Shown one piece after another: positions 35,689 to 48,557 of a stretch of DNA of 64,000 nucleotides (position 1 is its first letter; every line of letters starts with the position of its first letter). The notes below the pieces were generated by a model. It did no database searches and was not told the origin of the DNA. It saw only the letters and a program-made list of their open reading frames with translations. Made by a program: the position numbers and the translations under genes. The stretch comes from Xanthostigma xanthostigma. Lineage: Eukaryota > Arthropoda > Insecta > Raphidioptera > Raphidiidae. Location of the stretch: positions 1,488,001 to 1,552,000 of the forward strand of contig OY754470.1 in assembly GCA_963575645.1 (NCBI GenBank), written 5' to 3'.

Positions 35689-36412
35689 TTTATAATAATA
35701 CACTCTTTCTTAAGTTATGTTCATAACTTATGTGATCAACCATATTATTATTTGCCTTTTAATTTCTTCAAAAACTATCTGTTGAAAACATCTTAATAGC
35801 TTTCCTGTAAAATATACCTTTATGTGTTTACTAAATTTTTTGAAAATTTTGGCTGATCAAGTTTTAGAAAATTCCTTTCAAATTATACCCACACTAAATG
35901 TCATTTAGAATTTGTTTAAAGATAAAGTATTTAAAAAAATTGTCGGGAAAATACAAAAACAATTAGTAAAAATCGACCTAAGTCGCTTTGTCTTGTGGGG
36001 GTTATACATAAATGTGTATAGTTACGATGGGGGCTGATTTGAAATAATTCGGTGGGCCGGTCGGTCCCCAATTCCCACAGCTCATGAGAGTAATTGGTAA
36101 TTGTTTATTCTGTCCGTCACAGGGTCCCGGGTGGCCGCGTTGGACGCTGGTGTGTCTGTATTGTTGTCCCGCTACCCTTATACCAGCAACCCACGAGGTA
36201 GACGCTATAAACTTACTATAGTATCAGACCTGAGTCTGTTGTTGTTTTGCTGATACCGCTTTGTAAAATACTACGTTAAATCTAGGGTCACCGTTTCTTC
36301 TTGACAGCAACCATTAATTTATCAAATTAACTTGCCTCTCGATACAATTCCGCAAAGTAATATAAAATATGTACTAGAACGGAAAAAATATTTTTCATAA
36401 TTTAAATTCAAA
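35689..36412. other. No gene recognised; GC-rich block 36000-36260
   Basis: The block includes a ggtcccgggtggccgcgttg stretch, without repeat partners in the window or a convincing reading frame. Confidence 0.4.
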
Positions 36413-36535
36413 ATTAGTAAACTTTATGATCGTTTATTAGTCACAACTCACGCTTTTATAATTATGAATCTAAACTATTAAACATTATTTTTTTCATTTT
36501 TTGCACATTTCAATAAAAAACTTGTTTTAAAAAAT
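36413..36535 (+). repeat. Dispersed repeat V, partial copy
   Basis: gatcgtttattagtcacaac followed by cacgcttttataattatgaa matches copies at 53.51 and 61.57 kb. The 3' extension, tgcacatttcaataaaaaac, also matches the 61.67 kb copy. Confidence 0.6.
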
Positions 36536-38671
36536 GTCTTACTGTTTTGTTTTGTCTTTAAAAAAAAACTATTCAAACATTAATTTATTATTTCGACAGC
36601 TGAGGTCATCAGTCTCATACTTTTTCGAGAGTTGCGGCAAAATACCCGAAAATCAGCAAGAATCGGAAATTACAAACAAATGTCCTCCGCTCAATTTTAT
36701 TTCTGTGCAGGCATTGACAACAATCCAAGAGATGCCCTTGCACAGTTCTGAAATGTTTTAGCTGGGGGCAATATTGACAACCCTACTTATCCAATTTCAA
36801 GTAGAGACATACGTAGACCGTAGACGTAACGAACGCAAAAGCCAGTTGATAATCAAGCAAGACGTTTCAGGGAGCTGGGTGAATGAAGAAGTAGTCGCGT
36901 TGTCGGCGATGGCTTTACAATTCTCTTGACCGGCCATGGGATTAGTGAGGGCTCACCATCGGGTGTGTTCAGTTAGCCCCCTTTACTTGTGCTTCAATGG
37001 GATCTTATTGCATTGCACAGGCTTCCATCCAGGATGGTTACCTTCACAGCTAAAAGGTTGCACAATAATTCAACGTGAATTAATGAGGAAGCAAACAATA
37101 CTGTTAGCAGAATTTATAAGAGTATGCGAAATGTACTGACGCATATCTGTAATATAGTTCCTTAATAGGGCTCTTTTAAGTAAGGTTTACATGATACCAG
37201 TTACTATATCCTAATGTTGGCTTGTTTGAATTTATTTTTTACCTAAACGTAGTCACTTGAACGCTAAAACCTGTCTAGATGTTTCGAGTTGCACAAGTTT
37301 CATGTACATAAAAATTTGGGGTTTAAAAATAGAACAACTTACTGTCTATTAACTGGACCGAATTGCGCGCTGGATTGACAGTGTTGTACAGGAATGAAAA
37401 TGGCGTTTATACGCGTTCAGTAAAGAACTCGAATAAGTATAATCATGTAAAGCCGCTTTCACAAATAAATACCGATTATAAAAATACTTGATGACAATAT
37501 AATGAGGATGATGTACGGAATTGCTCACTGTGATGTCCGAAATCCTGAACGATTTGTTTTGTTTGCTGCATAGAAACTGTAGTATTCTTAATTAGAAATA
37601 TTGATTGCAACATCAATTTTTCAATGATTTTTTTAATAATCATATTTTTATACTCGGCTGCGGAAAGTGTCAGATTTGAATTGAGAACGACCTTATGGCG
37701 CGATTCTGCAGCTTCTATTTGATTTGTACAGCGCTGTTAATTTGTTGTCACTTTCTAACAAATTTAAAATCACATAATTTAAAGCGAGACAAAACTTTAA
37801 CAGCATTGTACAAAATTAGAACAGAGGCTACAGAATTGCTCCATTAGGTTGTGAGAGAGAGAGATTGTGAATTATAGACGCTCAACAGCTCATTTGGTTG
37901 TGTGTAGTAGACATATTTCTCCATAAGAAAAACATTGCAGCATTTTAAATCGATCCTGCTCGAAAAATAATCGATAGAATGAAACGATATTTTTAACATA
38001 GTTCTCGTATAATTTTTCCAAGCATTTATTTTTGTTTGAGTACAATCTAATGCTCAACGTGATAGGGAGTTTGACAAGAACAATAGACTGCTCCTGCATA
38101 TATAAAAACTGTAATTGTATGGTCGCAATCTAAGGTCATTGTCAAGTCAAATTTTTACACAGAGAAAATAAATAGCATTCAAAAGAGTGAAATTGTATGA
38201 TTTCGGACCTGGTTTAGTGTTCAAGAACCAACATATTCTTAAAACCACTCATGTTACATGAACGCCTTCGAAAGCTTGTAACTACTACACAACACTATTA
38301 CCGATTGAAAGGAAAATCATCCCTTGACGTACAAAACACACCCCCGGCATCAAGTCCACACCGCGTCACAGCAGACCGTGCACGCTACCCACTGAAATAC
38401 TAGCGCCTGCCGCGCTGTCGTCGTCAACTCTAGTTACTACTGCTGCGAATTCACATATAGCAAAGCTCTGGGATTTATCGCGACAGGGTTGAAGAAATAT
38501 CGTATCTACTTACGCACCTTCGTCGTCTTTGCCACCTACTTCTGACTATGACAATTTTAAATAATAGATTCTTGTAAGGGTTTCGGAATTATTGATATGG
38601 CAACAGGTGTTTTTAGATTACTGAGCTTAATTGTCAATTATTTCTGTCAGTTTTAGTTTCTGTCTGTTTTT
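36536..38671. other. No gene recognised; one dispersed motif
   Basis: gaattatagacgctcaacag lies at about 37868, part of the short dispersed motif family. Frames of 67-75 codons here show no family resemblance. Confidence 0.4.
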
Positions 38672-39400
38672 ACCCGATTTAAAAAAAATAGGAGGACGTT
38701 CTATATTCGTTTTTTTTTTTTTTGTATATCTGTCCGTCGATATGTTCGCCGGCTATGAACCGATTTTGAATGGTTCTGTTTTTAGTCGATAGAGTATGTC
38801 TCAAAGTTGGTCCCACATAAATTTTATCAAAATCGATTCCGTAGCTTTTTAGAAAATTAATAAAATCAAAGAAATATAGCAAAAGATGTAATAGTCGGCG
38901 TGATTGTCCAGCGATATCTTCGCCGATTGTGAACTGATTTCAGTTATTCTTTTTGTGTTGGAAAGGATCTGTAGAAGGCTTGGTTCAAAATCAAAATCAG
39001 TTCAGTTACTTTTCAGCACATTAACAAAATAAAGAAATAGAAAACTTAAAAAAAAATTGAACTTCTTTCAAAAAAGGGTCTCTAAAAAGCGTTAAATAAC
39101 AAAGTTTTGTATTCGGCACCAATTTAATATACGAGAAATACATAAAACATGATAGTTATTAAATTGGTACCGACCTCAAAACTTTGTTATTTTACGCTTT
39201 TTAGTGACCCTTTTTTGAAAGAAGTTCAATTTTTTTCAAAAAAAGTTTTTCTTTTTACCAATTTAATTACTATCACGTTTTATGTACTTCTCGTATATTC
39301 AAAACTTAGATATTTTACGCTTTTTTTGACCCTTCTTTGGAGGAGGTTCAATTTTTTCAAAAAAAGTTTTTCATTTCTTTTTAATTATGACAAAGATATC
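38672..39400 (-). repeat. Composite of dispersed repeats R and H, copy 2
   Basis: The R part (about 38690-38880) is the reverse of 17075-17270. The H hairpin follows at 39060-39227 with arms gaacttctttcaaaaaaggg and its complement. A third partial arm (acccttctttggaggaggtt) lies at about 39330. The 97-codon frame at 39149 crosses the arms and is an artefact. Confidence 0.6.
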
Positions 39401-40197
39401 GTCCTCGCAATTTTAATTTTAAAATTATCATCTCGAAATTAGATAATTGCAATTGGAGGCAGGAAAAATTCCCGTTGCATTCAAACCTACAAAGACCCAT
39501 TGTGCATCCCCGACATCCAAGTTAGGACTCGAACAATCTTGAAAATTTGTGAGAAGGCGCACATTCCATTCATGAGGGACTCGATGAACCGCCGTATCGA
39601 GTCATCTTCTCCTCAAAACGACATAAAAAAAAAATAAAAATCTCATATTTTCAACCCTGGCGTTAAATTTTCAAAATACCATCCAATAAAGAGAACAACA
39701 ATTCCCAGTATACTATAGTTTACTTTACTCTCTCTACTGCAAACAAAAGGAGATACAAAGAGAGAGAGAAAAGCTTCTTGCAATTTGTATAAGGAGAGCT
39801 AGCGCTCGCCCGGTGCGGTACGTATAAGTGCTGAGGGCTATTTGGTAATCGTATTGTTAAGTCATAATAATGACCAAGGAGTTTGGTCGGAAATCATTAT
39901 CACAGTTGATGATGTATAGAGGACTCCGAATACCGCATCGCGTCTATCTTCCGCAGTCAGAATATATTACGAAATAATTGTTACTTCGCGTTATGTATAC
40001 CGAAAAGCGAATCTATATTATATGCTTTGTGATGTGTGATCAAATATGATTTTATTGTGTAATAAATTTATAAATTAGACAACGAATGATCACAAATACA
40101 GAATCGCAATTATTTCAATAATTGTTAATTGGAAAATAAATAAATCAAGACATTTTTACTCGAAATTTTAATTATATCTACGGACAATTACCATAGT
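39401..40197. other. No feature recognised
   Basis: There is an agagagagag tract near 39755. Nothing else is recognisable. Confidence 0.4.
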
Positions 40198-40412
40198 CTA
40201 GTGACCCGGTCCGACTTCGCTTGTAGATTGCCACCGTTTTTTCGTCGACTTACGTTGCAAAATTGGTTTCCACGAAAAAGATTATGTGTCCATCCTGAAG
40301 CTTTAGTCTAAATAGTAATGAAAGAATTTTTCAAATAGGTGCAGTGGTTCCGGAGATTACCGTCCACATACACACAAACTCACAAAATTCGCACTCTTTA
40401 TAATTTTAACCA
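40198..40412 (-). mobile_element. Helitron-like family D copy
   Basis: CTAG at 40198-40201, then tgacccggtccgacttcgct and ttttttcgtcgacttacgtt. The minus strand starts near 40412 as ataaagagtgcgaattttgt. It is the most complete family D copy with both ends present. Confidence 0.6.
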
Positions 40413-41357
40413 ATATCGACCTGTAGCTAATAAAAGATTTTTTTTTATTTTCAGATTTCGTTTTACAATTTGCCGTGACTGTTTTGGTGAAATTGGCTTG
40501 GAGTATCCTGACAAAAAACTTATTTTTCGCTGTCGATCTTTATTTATGCAAAAACCAGAATGCCTTACGTATCTACATTTTTTTTAGTTCGTATTTAATT
40601 TTAAAAATATTTTAAATATAATAAAACCGAACATTTTTCAAAATATTTAGTTCCGACCGACGCGACGATGAATTTTAGAATATTCGGATAAAATCATATT
40701 ATTATTCTCTTGTAAATTTTAGTACGATGACCTTTTAGATTTTTATCAATTGAAAAGAAAATGGACATAAATAATATTGCAAATTTGCGATTTTTTTTAG
40801 ACAATGGCTAAAACGTTAGCAATAAAATTAGCAAATATAGAATATTCTTCTGTTCTGTATCTCCTAAAGTAAATCAAAATTCTCTGGTTTAAAAATCTTT
40901 AGATTAAGTACAAAAATAAAAATAATATATCTCACAAATTTGAAATTGTAATCAGAATGTAACAACACAAAAAAAGGGACATATTTTTAGTTCCATTCAT
41001 TTTTACTCTATTCATATAAAATGAGACATAGGTAACGATTCACTAAAAAATATAAAAAAACTGAATGAAGAAAATGAATGTCACATTTCTTGGAACTTTT
41101 ATTCATCATCTACATTTTGTCAACGAAAATAACCCATTCATTTCTGTAAGAATATTTAGTAGAGTTATAAAATGAAAATTAGTTTTAGAAAGAAGATAAT
41201 ATTTATTCAGTTGCAAATTTATGATATGCACAACATACATATAATTTAAGCCGATGAAACTTAGTTGTCGAGCGTCTCTCATTTACAACTAAATCAATTA
41301 AACCATGTTAAATAAAAAAATCATTTGACTTTAGAATTGCCTCTATTAACGCAGATA
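40413..41357. other. No feature recognised
   Basis: AT-rich, no repeat partner seen. Confidence 0.4.
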
Positions 41358-41529
41358 TAAGGCCGCTTTACACAGGTATAGTAGCTAAAGCAAGTAACTA
41401 AATTTAGCTACTTGCATTGTGTGAACATTCAGTTTAGTTACTAAACTGAATGTTCACACAATGCAAGTAGCTAAATTTAGTTACTTGCTTAAGTTGCTTT
41501 AGCTACTATACCTGTGTAAAGCGGCCTTA
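41358..41529. mobile_element. Near-perfect palindromic MITE, 172 bp
   Basis: The sequence reads taaggccgctttacacaggt from the left and the same from the right on the other strand, and the whole unit folds on itself around agtttagttactaaactg. Only a few mismatches occur (for example caagtaactaaattt against a version with an extra taag). No direct duplication is distinguishable because the ends are themselves palindromic. Confidence 0.8.
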
Positions 41530-41690
41530 ATTCGAAGACGTATCAACAAAAGGTATAACAATGCTGACGAGATAAGATAAACATGATTTTACAGATTTTC
41601 GATTTTTCATTACAAAACCAGAGTGTTTGAGAAAGCATACGAACTATACCAAATAGGAGAACTAGTAAAACTATATATACCTACATATAG

Positions 41691-41869
41691 TCCTATAATG
41701 TCCTAAAAATTCTTTCATTCGCCTATTGCTATTAATTAAGTTGAAATTTAAAAAAGTGGAAAAAAACGAGAAATGTGGTAGAAAAAAAATAGTAATGGTG
41801 CGAATGGCGTCTGTTATGACATAAAGTCGAGAAACGGACGTTAAACGCATTATTATTATTATTATTATT
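41691..41869 (+). mobile_element. tRNA-derived SINE, copy 5 (5'-truncated)
   Basis: Only the last ~180 bp are present, from tcctaaaaattctttcattc through gtgcgaatggcgtctgttat to an (ATT)n tail. The tRNA head is absent, as after incomplete reverse transcription. Confidence 0.8.
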
Positions 41870-42081
41870 TTAACGTAAAAAACTAGTTTACCTTTTTTGT
41901 TGATTTCTTTCTTAAACGTAATATACAGTTCAATAGATACAATGTTTCCCGTTCACGTGTTTACGCACATAATTAATCAGTTGCGTTTGTTGAGTACTCG
42001 CACTTCACTTAAACACGACACTACAGTACATGTATACTTCCGTTTAGTTTTTCAGACACTTAATTTTTATATCGGTAGGTA

Positions 42082-42389
42082 CTAGCTGTCCAGTCCGGCT
42101 TCGCTTGAATTTGTCAAAAATATAAAAAAAATTATTGAATTAAGAAAGATGGAGAAAATTTGGAATCATATGTTTTTTTATGTAAGAAATCCAAAAAAAG
42201 AAATTTGGTCGAATATTAAAAAAAATAAATTCTGGATCTCGACAACAGCGCCACTTAACGGGTCCAACTATAGCTAAGAACCATCCAGGTGACCCAATAA
42301 ATTCAAAAAAAATTTCATCCAAATCGGTCAAGCCGTTTAGGACGAAAAGAATTACGAACACGCGCACACAGGCATTTTATATATAAAGA
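42082..42389 (-). mobile_element. Helitron-like family F, complete, 308 bp
   Basis: The minus strand starts TCTTTATATATAAAATGCCT at 42389 and ends ttcaagcgaagccggactgg, acagCTAG at 42082. The inner block cggtcaagccgtttaggacg resembles the array monomer (cgtcaagccgtttcggagga). The overlapping 75-codon minus frame is not a gene. Confidence 0.6.
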
Positions 42390-43681
42390 TTTTTTGTAGC
42401 AAACGCTTCCTTATATCAGTACAGACACATTTTAAAGCGGTACGTAATTAATTAATGATATTGCAAACACAACGTGTACGAATTAAATAGACAATATAAA
42501 AATGTCGGTCTGTAATATCTTTTCAATAAGCTAGAAACAGAAAAGAAAAGAAAAGACAATTAGAGAAAACTTATCAAAAAAGTTGTTGTTAGAACTAACT
42601 GTTGGATAAACAAAAATTTTAAATGTAAAATGTAGATATAAATAACAAAAAAATATATTATATTTCAAATTTTATAAAATACCTTACAAAAACAATTATT
42701 GAGTAATCATTTTGTCAAAATATTTAACTGTTTTTTATTTTAAAAACCCGATATTTCAAATACAAATGAAATTTGAGATGAGACTTTTGAAAAATTTAAA
42801 AGAAAGCTATATCTATAGAGAGAGATTGTAAATTATAGACGCTCAACAGCTGAGGTCATCAGCGTCGCTATACCTATAAGAAATTGGTATGTTAAAATTG
42901 AGATAACGCAGTGTCTAAAATTTAATAACAAATTTGAAAAAAAAAAAATATTACTTTCCTGTAAACTAGTAGCGATTTTTCAATTTACGTATGAGTTTAA
43001 ATAAGCTTATCATAAAATCACTATTCACTAAACTTTAAATTACTTTCGTCTATTGGTTAAAAATAATATAAAAGATCTTACAATATTTATAAATTTGTGT
43101 GTGCAGTGTTAAAAATATTTTATAGGTTTATTTACAAGTTAGTCGATAGATTTTGAATAATTATAAATTTGCATTAAATAATTAATTATTAATTAGCGCA
43201 ATTTATTCAGACACTAAAGTATTAACCAACTAAATACGTACCACAAGATAAAATCGATTTCATTTAAGGTACGTTATAAGCCTAGCGACGAACGTGATGT
43301 AATCAACATGATTTGTCTTGCTTAACTAATAACAGTATTAATGGGTCTAGGTTCGTTTTTTTAAATGATAAAAACCGCTCTTTAATTGATCAATAGAAGG
43401 CAGTGTGATGTAACGATCAGCGAGCTGGCCTCTGAATCGGACTGGTTAGACACATTTTTTATTATTTACTTATAATATTTTTAAGTGAAGCGATAGAATG
43501 GAGCGAGTGCGATCCAAAGTTAATAGTAGTGGGGTCCCAAACGCTTTCCTCTTTTCACTGCGCAAAAAAAAAAAAATATAAAAATCAAGTTTCCGCACTT
43601 AAAACGGTTAATAACACTGTTATATTATGTTATCTATATAAAATAGTTTTATTGTTATTATACAATAATTGTGTATTTCCA
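42390..43681. other. No gene recognised; one dispersed motif
   Basis: taaattatagacgctcaaca and gctgaggtcatcagcgtcgc at about 42829-42867 are the longest version of the short dispersed motif. Confidence 0.4.
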
Positions 43682-43918
43682 GTGGATATTTTGCACATCG
43701 AGTTATCGTACAGAGGAATTGTTTTTCTCGCTTATAGATGGCGGTTAAAAATAAATGAAATAAATGGTCCTAGATCGCAACTAATATTAAACGTTGGTAT
43801 TGTGAGCGGAGCCGAAGTTCACGCGAGTGAGGCCGCGGAAAAAAGTCATTTTAATAAAGCAATGCAAATGCTGTATGTTGATGATATTTCTTCGACGATT
43901 TCTGAGTGCAAGTTCTGA
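43682..43918 (+). other. Candidate terminal exon or chance frame (unrecognised)
   Basis: An open frame of 129 codons (43529-43918) becomes more protein-like after an AG acceptor-like site (ttgtgtatttccag, ending at 43681). From there 78 residues run to a TGA, with mixed composition (NGPRSQLILNVGIVSG, EVHASEAAEKSHFNKAMQML) unlike the AT-driven frames elsewhere. A donor-like caggtaac follows the stop at about 43938. No domain is recognised and no second exon can be linked, so a chance frame remains likely. Confidence 0.2.
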
Positions 43919-44424
43919 CATTATTATAGCCAATATACAGGTAACACAAGAATTGTGAGGGAATAATATAAACTTTTATGGCATTTATGTGTTCATTGTT
44001 GTTTTATGTATTTAGCGTACATATATACAATCTATTGTGTTTACCATACATGTATCTATGTAAGAAATGAAAAAAAAAATAAAAAAAACAATTTATCACA
44101 ATACCTCGCGACTTCACTACTGTCTACTGTCTAGTCTAAACGTAATGAAAAATTTGCACCAGGGAAATTAAATATTCAAAAGAAAAAACAGTGGCGCACG
44201 ATATCTTGAATAAAGTATACGAGGATAATTAAAAAAAGGTCTAACATTCAATATTTTTATTATTTATGATTCGACTGAGTGACGTTAAATAATAATAAAA
44301 AATAAAAATAATGACAACAAACATTTTATTAATTATTACGTGTGTAAATAAGGTGATTAAAGACCGCTTGCGAACTGTCAACAGAAAACGGAATGATAAA
44401 ATGATTAAATATTAATTATTAAAC
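43919..44424. other. No feature recognised
   Basis: AT-rich sequence with no repeat partner seen. Confidence 0.4.
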
Positions 44425-44780
44425 AAAAATCGAATTCTTTAATATACTTTTGAAATTCAGAATGCTTACAGAAAAAAATACGCTGAATTCAATGAGCGTA
44501 AGAGAACGTTTGTATCTCTTTTAGTTTAGAAACTACGGCCATTCGAAGGTTTTACATGATTTTCTGAAAACTATAAACGCAAATAACTTCTAAACAAAAA
44601 GACACATTGGTTTCAGCGTCTATAAGCATACTTTTGAAATTGAAAATTCTTACAAAAAATTGAAATTGAGAATTCGTACACAAAGAAAACCTCGAATTCA
44701 AAGAGCGGGGACCAAATTCTGCATCTCTTTTAGCTTATAGAAACTACGGCCATTCGAAGGTTTTATATGATTTTCTGATT
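44425..44780. repeat. Degraded third locus of the 9.7-10.3 kb hairpin repeat
   Basis: It carries aatcgaattctttaatatac and gaattcaatgagcgtaagag like the 9.7 kb units, then a second shortened, mutated repeat from about 44630. Much of the complementary arm is deleted. Confidence 0.65.
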
Positions 44781-45563
44781 TAAAAAGCCTGCGTGGGTCA
44801 GTGTCTGATCCGCGGGTCACAGGTTATAGGCGCTTCAGCTGTGCTGAAGTCTATTATATAGTTTAACTTCAGTATAAAAACAACATTTTATTAGTAAATG
44901 AAATCTAATCGTACCAAAATTTGAAAAATAAAGTGTGACGGTAATGTAGAGTACCAAAGCTTTCATTTTAATACTGCCAACACAACGTTACTAATTGATT
45001 GATCCTTTTTCAATAAACAAATATAAGAAATAAACGAAAAAAAGAAAAACTCTTTCGAACAAATCCACAAAAGGAATATTTTTGAGTTCCCAATAGTACG
45101 GCAGTTTATTGTCCAAGCCTCCACCGTACATAAGTCTAGTAGACAACACGACTGAAATTTTATTCAACATATGAGACCCTCGCGTGTTAGACGTGAAATT
45201 TCATGGGGTCTAGCATTTTATTACTTCAGGTTTAAGAAACGGTTATATATAATTTGTTGTGGTCAGAGAAATGCTACGTGTACACTGCGCATACGTGTAG
45301 AGCGCGCACGAATCTTTGACAGAGAGAGTAGAAAAAATTCTCCCACTCTTTTCCTCTCAACTGCCGCTTGAAGTCGGAGTAGGAGGAACTTTTAACTTTT
45401 TGTCTCATCTAGGCCAATTTACCCCCCTAGGCGCCAGAAAAAGTTTCACTTCAAAAAACTGAATTATTCTGCCATCGATTTATTGTTTTCCATCAGTATT
45501 GGAGTAATTAATAAAATTTTAGTAGTGTTGTACATTAGACTTTTGTACGGTGGCATCTTGGAC
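44781..45563. other. No gene recognised
   Basis: It includes ggttataggcgcttcagctg at about 44824, a distant relative of the short dispersed motif. The 66-codon frame at 45171 is somewhat GC-richer but unrecognised. Confidence 0.4.
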
Positions 45564-45565
45564 TA

Positions 45566-45795
45566 CAATTGACCCGCGGTAATCCGGCTCCTGTCTAATC
45601 CGGCACCCCTTATAATCCTACATGCATATAACTACTTAATTAACTAACTCCCATATCGTATATACACGTAGATTTGATCTCGCCATTTTTATAGTGTATG
45701 TAATTTGTCGGTCTATTATTTAAAAAAGTTTCGGACAAATTCAATTATCCGACACCGCCTTGCAGAACGTTTGTCAGATTACCGCGAGTCAACTG
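45566..45795. mobile_element. pogo/Tigger-like MITE, 230 bp
   Basis: The ends are CAATTGACCCGCGGTAATCC and, on the other strand, CAGTTGACTCGCGGTAATCT, flanked on both sides by TA (45564-45565 and 45796-45797). A CAGTTGAC-type terminus with TA duplication is the pattern of Tc1/mariner elements of the pogo group. The interior has no coding capacity. Confidence 0.7.
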
Positions 45796-45797
45796 TA

Positions 45798-46473
45798 GTG
45801 TCTATTTCTTAAAAAAATGGCATTAAATGCATAAAGAAATAAAATATTGTTTTGATATTTTGTTACGGTACTGGAAACTCGAATGCGAAAACAGGTGTAT
45901 AATACATGCATGTAGAAATAATAAAGTTGAATTTATGTTTTTACTTTAAAACTTCGTTATTATTCCCACAAATATAACTTAAATTAATAAAAAGTTAAAA
46001 ACTTAATAAAATATGATTCTAATGGGTATAAATGCTGCAAATGAAATGAATAATGTAACATACTATACTAAACACGGTTTACTCGCGTTAATATGTTAAG
46101 TTTATTTAAATACTGCGCTCTATAATTCACGCTCAACACTAAATTAATTTTTATTGCATCACGTTGTACTTAATAATGTACACGAAACGGCATGCGTTGA
46201 AAAAAATTCGTCGACATTTTTGTGATACAGGGGTATGCACATTGTACACAGTTACGGTTTACGAGCAACAAATTTATCGACTGCTATGGTCTTAACCGGT
46301 GCGCCCGGCGGTTTGCTCGCGTTGTCGCTTTTTACAGAAATTTCATTTTATCTGATCGTATTTTCTAAGGCCACCTGCAACTACTACCAACCTACTAAAG
46401 TGATAAAATCAAAGACAGAACAACGACAATTAATTATTTCTTTAATTGTATTTGAATTTTACAAATATACTAG
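45798..46473. other. No feature recognised
   Basis: An 80-codon frame at 46235-46477 has no recognisable family. Confidence 0.4.
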
Positions 46474-46824
46474 CTAGCGGTCCATTCCGGTTCACCCGGG
46501 TGCGATAGATATAATTCTGCAAAATGTATTTCGTTTGCCACCCGCCGTCTGAAATAATAGCTTTGAGCAAATTCTACCAGATTTGCTTCTGAACTAAGAG
46601 TCTAAGAGCTTTGAGTAAATTCCATCAGATGTCGTTACATGTTACGAGAACAATTTTTTTGAGAAAACACCGTAATTTTGTACAAAATATTTAATAAAAT
46701 CTATTCTATAGTGTAAGTTGCTCTAAGCAAGAAAAATTTACAAAATTTAATTTAAATCGGCTCAGTGGTTTTAAGAATTACCACGGCCAAAATTGTGACA
46801 CGAGAATTTTTTATATATATAGAT
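46474..46824 (-). mobile_element. Helitron-like family C, complete, 351 bp
   Basis: The minus strand starts TCTATATATATAAAAAATTC, then tcgtgtcaca, very close to the start of the tandem-array monomer. It ends with the hairpin cacccgggtgaaccgg and ggaccgCTAG at 46474-46477; the CTAG is doubled (ctagctag). The 5' similarity to the array monomer suggests one replication lineage. Confidence 0.6.
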
Positions 46825-48339
46825 AAAGAAATTGAAAACAGCAGGATTATAAATGCTCTCAGATTTAAACCGAAGCCCTGTCGGTAAATATCTTTGGTTC
46901 GAAAACTTCTTTATTTATAAAGAGCTAAAGAAAACGTCTCGATTAAAGCAGAAGAAAGCTCGTGTAGTGGTTTGTACATAACATAGGTATTTGTTTACCC
47001 AACTGCCAATTACTTAAATTTGTTGTCAGTGAAATATAAGCTATTTGCTTTTATTCCCTCGTTTTATATATTTCCGCAAGTCGAAATGAATGTATGTATA
47101 CCTGAATTAAACAACCTCAACTCATATTAAGGTAAACATCAAACCAGTTCAAATAAATATCGAATTTTGATGCAATTAGCAAATTGACTAGTTTTACTTC
47201 AGCCTGTTTAGCAGGTGAACAGATTTACTGTTTTTTTGGATATTTAGAATTTCTGCACGGAAGTGATATAGTTGCGAAACTGTAAGGCACCGCAGTCCCC
47301 TTAGACAGTTGTTAAAATAATTTGAGTTTACAAGCAGCTGCCATTCTATTCGAATCTGAATGTTTACACATTATAATAAAGTAACACAGTATTTTTAAAT
47401 GTACCTATGTAAGTAATTATAATACTAGATTATGGTGAATGTTTTTTAGACGAAAACTTGAAATTCAGGATAATATGCAAATTAATGATATTATTGACTA
47501 AAAAAATAATTTATTAGTCGCCCTTTATGCTACAAATAGCGATACCCGAACGATATCGGTTTTTTAAAAATAATTAGGTATACCCCGAAAATTATCATCA
47601 ATTATTTTTTTTCTCTGAGAAGCTGAAAAAAAAACAACTTTGTTTTCTCTTTGATTTATCCGAGAAATTGAAAAACTAATTGTCTATGAACATTTGCAAA
47701 ATGAATATTTTGTAGTACCATATATCTGTAGTTTCTGCGCAAAGAAGAAAAGCAACAACAAAAGGGACAAGAATGGGATATATTCAAAATTAAACTTTTT
47801 GTCGTTTCTATGCTCTGTAGATTGTAGATATATCCTCCCTCCGTGCACTTTGATGGTGTAATATTATTATTTCGGTTGATGCTTGTGAAATACGATGCAA
47901 AGGCTACAAAAACGTATGTGTTACTAGCAAAGTATTTGTTTTGCTATACAATTTTAAAAATTTGCACTCAGCTTATGAACAGGCAATTAAAGCCCATGCT
48001 TTTAACGTACCGCACATCACACAAAGCGACATCATATTTTGAACTACCAATAAAGATGTTAAGGATAGTCTTTGATTGTTCGCTTACGAAAAATTGAAAT
48101 AATTTCAATTATTTGTTTTTTATTGAGTTACTTATCATGTGTCAGTTTTTGATTTTCATAGCGAAATAGTTGTAAAAAATATTTTTGGAGTAAAGGATGG
48201 CTCGTTAATTGGACAACCCAGCAAAATTATCTATACAAATAAATAAAATTTAAGTGCCTGTTTGTAATGTCAAAATAACAGCTTTTTACTAAATGCATAT
48301 GAAAGTATATACGGTACCTATACTTGTAACAAAAAAACA
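46825..48339. other. No gene recognised
   Basis: Frames up to 84 codons (47843-48097) have no recognisable domain and no splice context I would trust. Confidence 0.4.
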
Positions 48340-48557
48340 ATTTTTAAAATTTTTATCTGTCTGTTTGTTCCGGCTAATCTCCGAAACGACTGGACCGATT
48401 TTGACGGGACTTTCACTGGCCGATAGCTAATGTTATAAGAAGTAACTTAGTTTAAAAAATTAAAAAATAGGGAATTGATTTCGTAAACTTTACAAACTGA
48501 ACAATCATTTTTTCGTGTTTCATCTCAATCGCGAGCGGAGCCGCGGGGAGCAGCTAG
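48340..48557 (+). mobile_element. Helitron-like family G
   Basis: It runs from about tctgtctgtttgttccggct to ctcaatcgcgagcggagccg, cggggagcagCTAG (48554-48557). The exact 5' end is not visible. The 3' hairpin resembles family A. Confidence 0.55.
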
